Shown: positions 8,023 through 17,627 of the stretch, one piece after another | Layout: each line of letters opens with the position of its first letter | Position numbering within the stretch: the stretch's first letter is position 1 | Assembly: GCA_030600135.1 (NCBI GenBank) | Contig: JAUVMS010000002.1 | Coordinates: forward strand, 1 to 24,961 | Direction: 5' to 3' | From: Hyphomicrobiales bacterium | GTDB taxonomy: Bacteria; Pseudomonadota; Alphaproteobacteria; Rhizobiales; JAUVMS01 | DNA: 24,961 nt | The notes under the pieces: generated by a model | What the model was told of the DNA's origin: nothing | Seen by the model: only the letters and a program-made list of their open reading frames with translations | Database searches by the model: none | Made by a program: the position numbers and the translations under genes

Positions 8023-9150
8023 ATGAACCTGATTCCAACCGAAGAAGAGGCACTTTTGCAGCAGTCCGCGCGAAAGTTTCTCGACGACAAGGCCTCGGTG
8101 AAAGCCTTTCGCAAACTGCGTGACGAGGCGTCGACGAACGGATTTGATCGCGGGCTCTGGCGTGAGATGTCGGAAATGGGATGGGCGGGGGTGCTTGTTG
8201 CCGAAGACAGCGGCGGCGTGGGCCTCGGCCACCGGGCAGCTGGCGTGCTCGCCGAAGAGATGGGCAAGACACTGGTAGCGTCACCTTTTCTCTCCTCCGC
8301 CGTCATGGCGGCAACCGCCCTCGGCACCGCCGCTTCGAGCGAAAGTGCCGCCCTTCTGCCTGGCATTTCGGCGGGCGAAATCGTGGTTGCGCTTGCCGTT
8401 GACGAGGGCCACAAGCATGACCCGGCCAAGACCACATTGCATGCCAAGCCACATGGCAATGGTTTTCGCCTCAACGGAGAAAAATCGTTTGTCGTCGACG
8501 GCCATGTCGCCGATCAATTAATCGTCGCTGCGCGAACCTCTGCCCCGCCAACCGGGTTGACACTCTTTCTCGTCGACCCGAAGAAAAAGGGTGTCGAGAT
8601 TGAGCGAACGGCAACGGTCGACGGCCGAAACGCTGCCCGCGTCCGCTTCGATAACGTCGAGGCGAATGGTGACGACATCGTGGGTGACATAGATGGCGGT
8701 TGGTCGATCCTGGAACGCGCGCTCAATGCTGGCCGAGCAGCCCTCTCCGCGGAGCTGACCGGCGTCGCCGCTGGAGCCTTCGGCATCACCAACCAGTATC
8801 TCAAGGACCGCACGCAATTCGGCCGCCCCATCGGCGCCTTTCAAGCATTGCAACACCGCGCCGCTCACCTCTATTGCGAGATTGAGGTCACTGCTTCGGC
8901 GGTCGCCAATGCCGGCCGCGAGCTCGACCGCGATCCAGGCGCAGCGGCGGGTGCCGTGAGCCTGGCAAAGGCCCGCGCCATTGAAACCGCACGGTTGGCC
9001 GTTTCGGAAGGTGTGCAAATGCACGGCGGAGTTGGTATGACCGATGAATTCGATATCGGTCTCTACATGAAACGCGCCCGCGTTGGCACCGAATGGCTGG
9101 GCGACTACGCCTTTCATGCCGAGCGCATCGCCGAGTTGCGCGGCTTTTGA
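8023..9150 (+). CDS. Acyl-CoA dehydrogenase-like partner subunit
   Basis: A 375-residue protein of the acyl-CoA dehydrogenase fold, starting at ATG 8023 with GGGGG inside the end of the preceding gene as its ribosome site. It has the C-terminal helical signature (RTQFGRPIGAFQALQHR and VQMHGGVGMTDEFDIGLYMKRA). The position where catalytic members carry Glu in an EGT/EGGT motif reads GTEWLGDYAFHAERI, so the usual base is not visible. The N-terminal half is weakly conserved and alanine-rich, as in small subunits of heteromeric dehydrogenases. It is therefore probably the structural, FAD-binding partner of the upstream subunit. Less likely, it is an independent enzyme with a base elsewhere. Confidence 0.87.
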   Translation: MNLIPTEEEALLQQSARKFLDDKASVKAFRKLRDEASTNGFDRGLWREMSEMGWAGVLVAEDSGGVGLGHRAAGVLAEEMGKTLVASPFLSSAVMAATALGTAASSESAALLPGISAGEIVVALAVDEGHKHDPAKTTLHAKPHGNGFRLNGEKSFVVDGHVADQLIVAARTSAPPTGLTLFLVDPKKKGVEIERTATVDGRNAARVRFDNVEANGDDIVGDIDGGWSILERALNAGRAALSAELTGVAAGAFGITNQYLKDRTQFGRPIGAFQALQHRAAHLYCEIEVTASAVANAGRELDRDPGAAAGAVSLAKARAIETARLAVSEGVQMHGGVGMTDEFDIGLYMKRARVGTEWLGDYAFHAERIAELRGF

Positions 9151-9165
9151 CGAAAAGGACCGTAC

Positions 9166-9990
9166 GTGAGCTACCTCGATGACCTGTTCGGACTGACTGG
9201 TAAAACCGCATTGGTAACCGGCGGCGCCACCGGTATCGGCCGCATGATCTCCGAAGCCCTGGTCGAGGCAGGCGCCCGTGTGCTTATCGCCTCGCGCAAA
9301 AGCCAAGCATGCGCTGGCGTCGCCGATGAACTCAATGCCCTCGACGCACCGGGCTCGGCGGAAGGCTTTGCCGGTGACGTCGGGTCGGAGGAAGGCGTCG
9401 CGGCGCTAGCGGCGGAGGTTGGCAAGCGCACCGACCGGCTCCACATCCTCGTCAACAATGCCGGCAAGACCTGGGGGGCTCCCTATGAAGAATTCCCATT
9501 TTCCGCCTGGGACACAGTCATGTCGGTCAACTGCGCGGGGCTGTTCAGCCTCACGCGTGAACTGACGCCGCTTTTGGCCGCGGCGGCAAGCCATGCGGAC
9601 CCTGCGCGCGTCATCAACCTCGGTTCGGTAATGGGAGAGATAGCGGTCGGCGACGGTGCCTATTCCTATGCCGCATCGAAGGCGAGCGTCCATCATCTGA
9701 CGCGGATCCTCGCCAAGGAACTCGCGGAAAAGCACATCACCGTCAATGCCCTTGCCCCGGGCCCATTCTTGAGTCGCATGACCAGCTACGCACTTGAAGA
9801 GCCAGCAAGGCGCGCCAAAGCGGCGACCGATGTGCCATTGCGTCGGGTCGGCGAGCCGTCCGACATCGCGGGCTGCGTACTGTTTCTGAGTGGAAAAGGT
9901 GGCGCCTACACCACCGGCGGCATCATTCCGGTAAGCGGCGGCATCAATGTTGCTTTTGCCCACGAACTTTTCGGAGGAGTTGATTCATGA
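9166..9990 (+). CDS. SDR oxidoreductase, RhlG-like
   Basis: A 274-residue classical short-chain dehydrogenase with a GTG start at 9166, supported by AAGGA six bases upstream. Cofactor motif TGGATGIG (18-25), NNAG (97-100), Ser154, and the YxxxK pair Y168/K172 are intact. Arg44 after the second strand (IASRK) suggests NADP(H). The whole N-terminal block (GRMISEALVEAGARV) and the segments ARVINLGSV and LAKELAEKHITVN closely recall RhlG-type 3-oxoacyl reductases. It sits between the dehydrogenase pair and MaoC and overlaps the latter by ATGA, so translation is probably coupled. It may act on a 3-hydroxy/3-oxoacyl-CoA or on a hydroxyl elsewhere in the substrate. Confidence 0.87.
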   Translation: MSYLDDLFGLTGKTALVTGGATGIGRMISEALVEAGARVLIASRKSQACAGVADELNALDAPGSAEGFAGDVGSEEGVAALAAEVGKRTDRLHILVNNAGKTWGAPYEEFPFSAWDTVMSVNCAGLFSLTRELTPLLAAAASHADPARVINLGSVMGEIAVGDGAYSYAASKASVHHLTRILAKELAEKHITVNALAPGPFLSRMTSYALEEPARRAKAATDVPLRRVGEPSDIAGCVLFLSGKGGAYTTGGIIPVSGGINVAFAHELFGGVDS

Positions 9991-10466
9991 GCGAGCTGCA
10001 ACCCATTGCGATTTCAGAATTGAAGTCGCTGATCGGAAAAGAAGTGGGGACATCGCGTTGGTTTGAGATCAGCCAAGCCAAAATCGATGCCTTCGCCGAC
10101 GTCACCGAGGACTGGCAGTTCATCCATGTCGACCCGGCCAGAACCAAGGCCGAAACCCCATTCGACAGCACCATCGCCCATGGCTTTTTGACGGTCTCGA
10201 TGCTCTCGGCAATGGTTTACGACGCAATCCCTCGCATCGAAGGGACCGCGATGGGCGTAAACTATGGCTTCGACAAGTTGCGTTTTCTCTCCCCCGTGCA
10301 TTCAGGGTCCCGCATTAGAGCCGTTTTCACCCTTATCGACGTTGATGAACGCAAGGCTGGCGAGTTGACATTCAAGTATCAGGTCACGGTGGAAATCGAA
10401 GGTTCAAGCCGACCCGCGCTCGCCGCCGAGTGGCTCTCACGGCAATACCTCGGAGTGGCCGCATGA
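9987..10466 (+). CDS. MaoC-like enoyl-CoA hydratase
   Basis: A 159-residue single hot-dog-fold protein. The ATG at 9987 overlaps the preceding stop (ATGA). The hydratase motif is D42-W-Q-F-I-H47-V-D-P, with the conserved Asp and His, followed by IAHGFLTVSML (63-73). MaoC proteins hydrate 2-enoyl-CoA to (3R)-hydroxyacyl-CoA. The next gene overlaps it again by ATGA and encodes a (3R)-specific type of dehydrogenase, so the two probably act in sequence. Some single-domain MaoC proteins serve other dehydrations; the neighbours favour an enoyl-CoA substrate. Confidence 0.9.
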   Translation: MSELQPIAISELKSLIGKEVGTSRWFEISQAKIDAFADVTEDWQFIHVDPARTKAETPFDSTIAHGFLTVSMLSAMVYDAIPRIEGTAMGVNYGFDKLRFLSPVHSGSRIRAVFTLIDVDERKAGELTFKYQVTVEIEGSSRPALAAEWLSRQYLGVAA

Positions 10467-11392
10467 GCCAAATTCGCTTCGACGACCGGGTGGCCATCGT
10501 TACCGGTGCAGGCGCCGGGCTTGGCCGATCCCACGCCCTCGGGCTCGCCAGTAGAGGAGCAAAACTCGTCATCAACGATGTCGGCACATCACTCGATGGC
10601 GCTGCCGAAAGCACGGACGCGGCCCAGGCTGTGGTGGAGGAAATCACGGCATCCGGCGGCGACGCCATGGCCCACGGCGCTGATGTGACCAATGTCGATC
10701 AAGTCCAGGACATGGTTGCACAGACAATGGAGCGTTGGGGCCGCGTCGACATCCTGATCAACAATGCTGGCATCCTGCGCGACAAAAGCTTTGCCAAAAT
10801 GGCGCTCGGCGACTTCCGCAAAGTCATCGACGTGCATCTCATGGGTTCCGTCAACTGCACTCTGGCGGTGTGGAACATTATGCGCGAGCAGGGTTATGGA
10901 CGCGTTGTATTCACCACCTCCTCATCCGGCCTCTATGGCAATTTCGGACAATCGAACTACGCCGCCGCCAAAGCGGCCATGATGGGTTTGATGAACGTGC
11001 TGCACCTGGAGGGGGCCAAGGCCGACATTCGTGTCAACACACTCGCACCCACGGCGGCGACCCGCATGACGGAGGAATTGCTGCCGCCAGAGATGCTCGC
11101 CATCATGGGGCCGGAAACGATCACGCCGGGAGTGCTCTATCTCGTTTCGCAAGATGCACCTTCACGCTGCATTCTTGCCGCCGGGGCCGGCTGTTTCGCC
11201 AGAACCATAGTCTATGAGACGCCTGGAATTTGTATCGCTGACGATCAGCTAACGCCCGAGACTGTTGCGGCGCGTTTTGGCGAAATTTCCGCCCCCCAAG
11301 GTCAAGAGGCACTCACACAAGCACTCGAGCAAACTGTCAGATTCGTAAAGCGCGCCGCGGCTGAACGCGGCATCACGCTCCCCGAATCTTAG
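10463..11392 (+). CDS. (3R)-hydroxyacyl-CoA dehydrogenase-like SDR (MFE-2 type)
   Basis: A 309-residue SDR starting at 10463 inside the MaoC stop (ATGA). It has TGAGAGLG (14-21), Asp39 for NAD, NNAG (100-103) and the Y166/K170 pair. Beyond the generic SDR motifs it carries the blocks that mark the dehydrogenase domain of peroxisomal multifunctional enzyme type 2: NNAGILRDKSFAKM, SSGLYGNFGQSNYAAAK, IRVNTLAPTAATRMTEELLP, and an AAGAGCFART segment near the C-terminus. The family oxidises (3R)-hydroxyacyl-CoA to 3-oxoacyl-CoA. Coupled translation with MaoC means the two MFE-2 activities are present as separate, adjacent genes. The substrate chain is unknown. Confidence 0.9.
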   Translation: MSQIRFDDRVAIVTGAGAGLGRSHALGLASRGAKLVINDVGTSLDGAAESTDAAQAVVEEITASGGDAMAHGADVTNVDQVQDMVAQTMERWGRVDILINNAGILRDKSFAKMALGDFRKVIDVHLMGSVNCTLAVWNIMREQGYGRVVFTTSSSGLYGNFGQSNYAAAKAAMMGLMNVLHLEGAKADIRVNTLAPTAATRMTEELLPPEMLAIMGPETITPGVLYLVSQDAPSRCILAAGAGCFARTIVYETPGICIADDQLTPETVAARFGEISAPQGQEALTQALEQTVRFVKRAAAERGITLPES

Positions 11393-11428
11393 AACGAGAT
11401 CAGGATGATTTAGGAGGAGTAATTTTCC

Positions 11429-12634
11429 ATGGCACGAGAGGCCGTCATCGTTTCGACAGCACGCACGCCAATTGGCAAGGCTTACCGGGGTGCCTTCAAC
11501 AATACGTCGGCGCAAGAACTGGGAGGTCACGCCATAAGGCACGCGGTCGCGCGGGCCGGCGTCGAGCCCGGCGAAGTCGACGACGTCGTCATTGGCGCCG
11601 CCCTGCAACAAGGGTCAAGCGGCTACAACACGGGCCGGCAGGCCGCGGTGCGGGCGGGGTTGCCAACATCCGTCGCGGCAATGACTGTCGATCGGCAATG
11701 CTCGTCCGGCATGATGGCCATCGCAATTGCCGCCAGGCAGGTCATCGACGATGGCATGCAAGTGACCGTCGGCGGGGGATTGGAATCCATCAGCCTGGTT
11801 CAAAACGAGCACATGAACCGTTACCGAAGTCAGGATCCCTGGCTCGACGAGCATCGCCCCGATATTTACATGTCGATGCTCGAAACTGCGGAAACCGTGG
11901 CAGCGCGCTATGACATTTCGCGTCAAGCCCAGGACGAGTTCGCGCTGCAATCGCAGCAGCGCACGGCAGCCGCCCAGGAAGCCGGCAGGTTCGACGACGA
12001 GATCGTCCCGCTTCCCTCCGTCATGAAGGTGATGGATAAGGAGACCAAGGAAATCTCCGACGTCGCCGTGACACTGGAAAAGGACGAGGGCAATCGCCCG
12101 ACCACGACCCTCGACGGCCTGGCAAGCCTCCAACTCGTATTCAAGGACGGCATAACCATTATGGAGGGGGGCTACATTACCGCCGGCAATGCCTCCCAGC
12201 TTTCCGATGGCGCCTCCGCCTGCGTCATCATGGAAGCCAAGCAGGCTTCGTCGCGCGGTCTCGAGCCGCTGGGCATTTATCGTGGTCTTGCCGTCGCCGG
12301 TTGCGACCCCGACGAGATGGGCATTGGCCCGGTCTTCGCGGTACCCAAGTTGCTCGAGCAGCACGGCCTCACGATTGATGACATCGGTCTTTGGGAGTTG
12401 AACGAGGCATTTGCTGTCCAAGTGCTCTACTGCCGTGACCGTCTCGCCATACCCAATGACAAATTGAACGTTGACGGAGGCGCCATTTCTGTCGGCCATC
12501 CCTACGGCATGTCCGGCGCGCGATTGGTCGGTCATGCCTTGATAGAAGGAAAGCGGCGGGGAGCGAGATATGTCGTCTGCACCATGTGCGTCGGCGGTGG
12601 CATGGGGGCCGCGGGGCTTTTCGAAGTCGCTTAG
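11429..12634 (+). CDS. Acetyl-CoA acyltransferase (thiolase)
   Basis: A 401-residue thiolase preceded by AGGAGGAG. All catalytic residues are visible: the nucleophile Cys91 in DRQCSSGMMAI, NEAF (325-328), His357 in GGAISVGHPYGMSGAR and Cys387 in CVGGGMG. It would cleave a 3-oxoacyl-CoA with CoA to give acetyl-CoA (or propionyl-CoA) and a shortened acyl-CoA, completing the cycle started by the dehydrogenase pair, MaoC and the MFE-2-like SDR. Biosynthetic (acetoacetyl-CoA forming) members share these residues; the gene context favours degradation. Confidence 0.93.
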   Translation: MAREAVIVSTARTPIGKAYRGAFNNTSAQELGGHAIRHAVARAGVEPGEVDDVVIGAALQQGSSGYNTGRQAAVRAGLPTSVAAMTVDRQCSSGMMAIAIAARQVIDDGMQVTVGGGLESISLVQNEHMNRYRSQDPWLDEHRPDIYMSMLETAETVAARYDISRQAQDEFALQSQQRTAAAQEAGRFDDEIVPLPSVMKVMDKETKEISDVAVTLEKDEGNRPTTTLDGLASLQLVFKDGITIMEGGYITAGNASQLSDGASACVIMEAKQASSRGLEPLGIYRGLAVAGCDPDEMGIGPVFAVPKLLEQHGLTIDDIGLWELNEAFAVQVLYCRDRLAIPNDKLNVDGGAISVGHPYGMSGARLVGHALIEGKRRGARYVVCTMCVGGGMGAAGLFEVA

Positions 12635-12675
12635 GCGCGCTCGCACAGAGAACAACATTCATTTGGGAGAAGAAA

Positions 12676-13911
<1,236 letters not shown>

Positions 13912-13927
13912 CGAAAGCCCGGTCGCC

Positions 13928-14596
13928 ATGCCGGATCTCACACTCGTCAGACACGCCCAGGCCTCGTTCGGGGCTGCCAACTACGACAGCCTGACCGAGC
14001 TGGGCTGGCAACAAGCACGTTGGCTCGCAGAGGCTTTTCGCTCGCACGGCCTGACGTTCGATCGTTTGGTAACGGGCACTTTGGTGCGCCACCGAGAAAC
14101 CGCGGTCGCGCTCACCGAGGTGCTCAACTTAGATCGTGAGACGGAGATATTGCCAGGTCTTGATGAGTTTGATTTCACCGGCATTCTGGCAGCCTTCGCG
14201 CGGGACCGGGAAATGCCCAAGGAACTGCACAGCGACCGGCGCACCCACTTCCGCGTGCTGCGCGACGCACTGATGGCATGGCAACGCGACGAATTGGTCG
14301 ATCCACCGGAGACTTGGCGGGCGTTTGAAGCTCGTGTCGGCGATGCGCTTTGCCGGCTCTGCGATCCGGAACTCGGTTCGAACGTGCTCGCCATCAGCTC
14401 TGGCGGTCCCATATCGCAAAAGGTTCGCTCGGTTCTCGAGGCACCGCCTCAGACGATGATCCGGCTCAACCTGCAGATGAAGAACACCGGTGTGACCAAG
14501 ATCGTTTTCACCGGGCAATCACGCTATCTGAACATGTTCAATGCCGTACCACACCTGGACACGGTAGACCGCGCGAAAGCACTGACTTATAGCTGA
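13928..14596 (+). CDS. Histidine-phosphatase-fold protein, altered active site
   Basis: A 222-residue protein of the histidine phosphatase (phosphoglycerate mutase-like) superfamily, starting at 13928, 16 bases after the dehydrogenase. The phosphate-accepting motif R8-H9 (LVRHAQASFG), Arg54 or Arg56 in TLVRHRETA and Glu80 in GLDEFDF are present. The second histidine, normally in a SHGG motif, is replaced: the segment reads ISSGGPIS with Ser158 at that place. It lies between the ACAD10/11-like dehydrogenase and its kinase. ACAD10 carries a HAD-type phosphatase-like domain fused to the same two partners, so this protein may fill an analogous proofreading or recycling role, or may only bind a phosphate ester. 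The ATG lacks a strong ribosome site. Confidence 0.85.
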   Translation: MPDLTLVRHAQASFGAANYDSLTELGWQQARWLAEAFRSHGLTFDRLVTGTLVRHRETAVALTEVLNLDRETEILPGLDEFDFTGILAAFARDREMPKELHSDRRTHFRVLRDALMAWQRDELVDPPETWRAFEARVGDALCRLCDPELGSNVLAISSGGPISQKVRSVLEAPPQTMIRLNLQMKNTGVTKIVFTGQSRYLNMFNAVPHLDTVDRAKALTYS

Positions 14597-14629
14597 ACGG
14601 ACCAAAGGAACGAAAAGGAGCAACGCCCG

Positions 14630-15670
14630 ATGACACATGCGGCCGCGCAACTGGATCTGGAGGTGGTCGAGGCTTATTTGGCCGAAAATCTTCCAGATTT
14701 TCGAGGACCGTTGACAGCGGAAAAATTCGAAACCGGACAGTCGAACCCGACCTTCAAGCTGACCGGCCCGTCGGACACCTACGTCCTAAGGCGCAAACCA
14801 CCGGGCGAACTCCTGAAGTCCGCCCACGCGGTGGACCGTGAATTTCGGGTCCAGGGTGCGCTCGCGGGCACCGATGTACCGGTTGCGAAGATGCATTTGC
14901 TCTGCGAGGACGAAAACCTCATAGGTTCGATGTTCTACATCATGGAATTCAAGCCGGGGCGCAACTTCATGGACGTGCGCCTTCACGATCTCTCGGATGA
15001 TGAACGAGGAGCGATTTTCGATGAGATGAATCGGGTGCTCGCCGCGCTTCACTCCGTCGGCATCGAGGCGGTTGGCCTTTCGGATTATGGCCGGCCCGGC
15101 AACTATTTCGCCCGCCAAGTCGGGCGCTGGTCGAAGCAGTACCGCGCCTCTGAGACCGAATCCATTTCCGATATGGATACGCTTATCGACTGGCTCGAAA
15201 CCAACATGCTGGACGACGACGGTCGGGTAAGTCTGGTGCATGGTGACTATCGGATCGACAACATGATCTTTGCAAGCGAGGCGCCGAGGATCGAGGCGCT
15301 GCTCGATTGGGAACTGTCGACATTGGGCCATCCCTTTTCCGACCTCGCCTACCAGTGCATGCAATGGAGGATGCCGCCCGGAGAAGACGGCCGCGGCTTG
15401 GCCGGCGTCGACCGGCGCGCCATTGGCATCCCGACGGAAGAGGACTATGTCGCGCGTTATTGTGAGCGCACGGGTATCACCGGCATTCCCACCTTCGACT
15501 TCTGTCTCGCCTTTAGCTTCTTTCGAATGGCGGCAATCGTTCAGGGAGTAAAAAAGCGTGGCCTGGACGGCAACGCCTCCAATCCCGAACGCGCCCGCAA
15601 GTTCGGTCAGTTTGTGCCAATCTATGCACGCCTCGGGCTTGAAGCCGCCTCTGGTCGGACGGGGGGCTGA
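14630..15670 (+). CDS. Acyl-CoA 4-hydroxy kinase-like protein (APH fold)
   Basis: A 346-residue aminoglycoside-phosphotransferase-fold kinase, preceded by AAGGAG. The catalytic loop is H204-G-D206-YRID-N211, and the metal-binding Asp226 lies in LDWELSTLGHP. YVLRRKPPGELLKSAHAVDREF (51-72), WSKQYRASET (167-176) and FSFFRMAAIVQGVKKR (295-310) match the N-terminal kinase domain of ACAD10/ACAD11 rather than antibiotic kinases. By analogy with those proteins and with LvaA of the lva operon it would phosphorylate a 4-hydroxyacyl-CoA for the dehydrogenase two genes upstream. No LvaB-like small partner was found. The next gene starts one base after its stop, so they are co-translated. Confidence 0.9.
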   Translation: MTHAAAQLDLEVVEAYLAENLPDFRGPLTAEKFETGQSNPTFKLTGPSDTYVLRRKPPGELLKSAHAVDREFRVQGALAGTDVPVAKMHLLCEDENLIGSMFYIMEFKPGRNFMDVRLHDLSDDERGAIFDEMNRVLAALHSVGIEAVGLSDYGRPGNYFARQVGRWSKQYRASETESISDMDTLIDWLETNMLDDDGRVSLVHGDYRIDNMIFASEAPRIEALLDWELSTLGHPFSDLAYQCMQWRMPPGEDGRGLAGVDRRAIGIPTEEDYVARYCERTGITGIPTFDFCLAFSFFRMAAIVQGVKKRGLDGNASNPERARKFGQFVPIYARLGLEAASGRTGG

Positions 15671-15671
15671 G

Positions 15672-16451
15672 ATGCGCTTTGCAGATCGCGTTGTTCTCAT
15701 CACAGGCGCGGCCAGTGGGTTCGGACGACTTGCAGCGGAACGGTTTGCAGGCGAAGGAGCGAAATTGTCGCTCTCCGATATCTCTGAGGATCGATTGGCG
15801 GAAACGGCCGACTTGGTGCGCTCGCGAGGCGGAGAAGTCGTAGCGAGCAAGGTCGACGTCAGCCACGAGGCCGATGTTGCCGAGCAGGTCCAACGGACGC
15901 TCGAGCACTATGGCCAGCTCGACGTTGCCATCAACAATGCCGGCGTCGGGCAGGCCTTGGCGCGGCTGCCCGACCTGCCGGTCGAAGAGTTTGATCGCGT
16001 CATGGCAATCAATGCCCGCGGCGTATTCCTCGGCATGAAGTATCAACTCCCTGCCATGGTCGAGCGCGGCGAGGGCGCCATCTTGAACGTCGCCTCGGCA
16101 GCCGGGGTCGTTGGCGCCGGAATGCTCGCCGCCTATGCGGCGTCAAAGCATGCCGTTGTCGGCCTCACCAGGACGGCGGCCGACGAGTTTGCCCGCAAGA
16201 ACGTGCGCATCAATGCGCTCTGTCCTTCATTTGCGGTGACGCCTCTGTTCAACGACATGGCCGACGAAATCGCCACGGCCAGGCAAGAGAGCCGCAGCGA
16301 GGCCTACAGCCGCATCACGCAGCGCATCCCGATGCGTCGCGTCGCCGAGCCGGAAGAGGTGGTGCAGGCGATGCTCTGGATTTGCTCGCCTGAGAACAGT
16401 TTTATGACCGGACAAGCGATCTCGATCGATGGCGGGCTCACCGCCGTGTAG
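15672..16451 (+). CDS. SDR oxidoreductase in the ACAD10-like module
   Basis: A 259-residue classical SDR. The ATG at 15672 follows the kinase stop by one base. TGAASGFG (11-18), Asp36 (SDIS, favouring NAD), INNAG, Ser142 and Y155/K159 are present. It ends with the usual FMTGQAISIDGG segment. Tight coupling with the kinase suggests it makes or consumes the hydroxy group that is phosphorylated; LvaD, which reduces levulinyl-CoA to 4-hydroxyvaleryl-CoA, is the nearest known parallel by context. Sequence alone cannot tell this from a 3-hydroxyacyl-CoA dehydrogenase. It resembles the SDR at 19700. Confidence 0.87.
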   Translation: MRFADRVVLITGAASGFGRLAAERFAGEGAKLSLSDISEDRLAETADLVRSRGGEVVASKVDVSHEADVAEQVQRTLEHYGQLDVAINNAGVGQALARLPDLPVEEFDRVMAINARGVFLGMKYQLPAMVERGEGAILNVASAAGVVGAGMLAAYAASKHAVVGLTRTAADEFARKNVRINALCPSFAVTPLFNDMADEIATARQESRSEAYSRITQRIPMRRVAEPEEVVQAMLWICSPENSFMTGQAISIDGGLTAV

Positions 16452-16605
16452 CGGCGTCAGTGGTATTGGTTATGTTGTCCGCATGCTGAATGTGCTCTAT
16501 TCCTTGCGAATTCTGATCAGGAGCAAACGGCGCCGGCAAAGGCGCAATTCCCACACAAATGCTCCGATAATCCAACGACCAATTGCCAAAAAAAGAACGA
16601 GCAGT

Positions 16606-17577
16606 ATGGCTCTCCCTCCAACCCTGCAGAATTTGCGTATCCCCGTGGTCGGTGCACCGATGTTCATCGTCTCCAACCCGGATTTGGTGATCGCGCAATG
16701 CAAGGCTGGCATCGTCGGAAGTTTCCCCGCCCTGAACGCGCGTGAAAAGGAGGGCGAACCTGTCGAGCTGGACCTCTGGCTGCAGCGCATCACCGAGGAA
16801 CTCGACCGCCACAACCAGGAAAACCCTGACCACTCCGCCGCGCCTTTCGCCGTCAATCAAATCGTTCACCGCTCGAACGAGCGGCTCCAACGCGACGTCG
16901 AAATTTGCGTCAAATGGCAGGTGCCCATTTGGATCACATCACTCGGTGCCCGAGAGGAAATCAATGAAGCGGCACACTCCTATGGCGGCCTCACGCTGCA
17001 CGACGTGATCAACAACCGCTTTGCCAAGAAAGCGATAGAAAAAGGCGCCGATGGCCTCATAGCCGTTGCCGCCGGGGCCGGCGGGCATGCCGGTACGATC
17101 TCGCCGTTCGCCCTCGTTCAAGAAATCCGCCAGTGGTTCGATGGACCGCTCCTGCTTTCGGGCGCACTGGCCAACGGCGGCGCAGTGCTCGCCGCCCAGG
17201 CCATGGGCGCGGATCTCGCCTATGTCGGCTCGGCCTTCATCGCCACCAAGGAGGCGAACGCCGTCGATGCCTATAAGCAAATGATCGTCGATTGCCGTGC
17301 CGACGATATCGTCTACACCAACTGTTTCACCGGTGTGCACGGAAATTATTTGAAGCCGTCGATTGCCGCGCACGGCATGGACCCGGAAAACTTACCCGAG
17401 AGCGATCCAAGCAATATGGACTTTTCCAGCGGCTCCTCCAAGCCGAAGGGCTGGAAGGAGATTTGGGGATCGGGTCAGGGCATCGCCGCCGTGACAAAGA
17501 TTGTTACGGCCGGCGCACTGATCGATCGACTGGCCAGCGAGTATGCCAGCGCCCGCTCGAAATTGGCACTTGCCTAA
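16606..17577 (+). CDS. NPD-family FMN flavoprotein
   Basis: A 323-residue TIM-barrel flavoprotein of the nitronate monooxygenase/2-nitropropane dioxygenase family. The N-terminal IPVVGAPMFIVSNPDLV, the AAGAGGHAG motif with His161 and the later LLLSGALANGGAVLAAQAMGAD / AYVGSAFIATKEA phosphate-binding region are typical. The start at 16606 is where homology begins; its ribosome site is weak. Members in catabolic clusters include enoyl-CoA reductase-like or flavin oxidase roles, such as IpdC in steroid ring degradation. A 154-bp gap with a small hairpin (GCGCC/GGCGC, 16530-16545) separates it from the SDR, so it may have its own promoter. The reaction is unknown. Confidence 0.85.
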   Translation: MALPPTLQNLRIPVVGAPMFIVSNPDLVIAQCKAGIVGSFPALNAREKEGEPVELDLWLQRITEELDRHNQENPDHSAAPFAVNQIVHRSNERLQRDVEICVKWQVPIWITSLGAREEINEAAHSYGGLTLHDVINNRFAKKAIEKGADGLIAVAAGAGGHAGTISPFALVQEIRQWFDGPLLLSGALANGGAVLAAQAMGADLAYVGSAFIATKEANAVDAYKQMIVDCRADDIVYTNCFTGVHGNYLKPSIAAHGMDPENLPESDPSNMDFSSGSSKPKGWKEIWGSGQGIAAVTKIVTAGALIDRLASEYASARSKLALA

Positions 17578-17627
17578 CGACCAGCGGCGGTAACAGTTAG
17601 TAGATCAATTGCAAGGAGGCTGATGCC

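Noticed and set aside
11615..12658. Long open frame on the minus strand opposite the thiolase
   Set aside because: It lies wholly across a thiolase with intact catalytic residues and its translation has no recognisable motif; it reflects the codon bias of the real gene.
14630..15670. Aminoglycoside resistance gene, suggested by the APH fold
   Set aside because: The motifs outside the kinase core match the ACAD10/11 kinase domain, and the neighbours are acyl-CoA enzymes.
14786..15850. Long minus-strand open frame opposite the kinase
   Set aside because: The plus-strand kinase is well conserved, and the antisense translation is rich in Arg, His and Ala without domain features.
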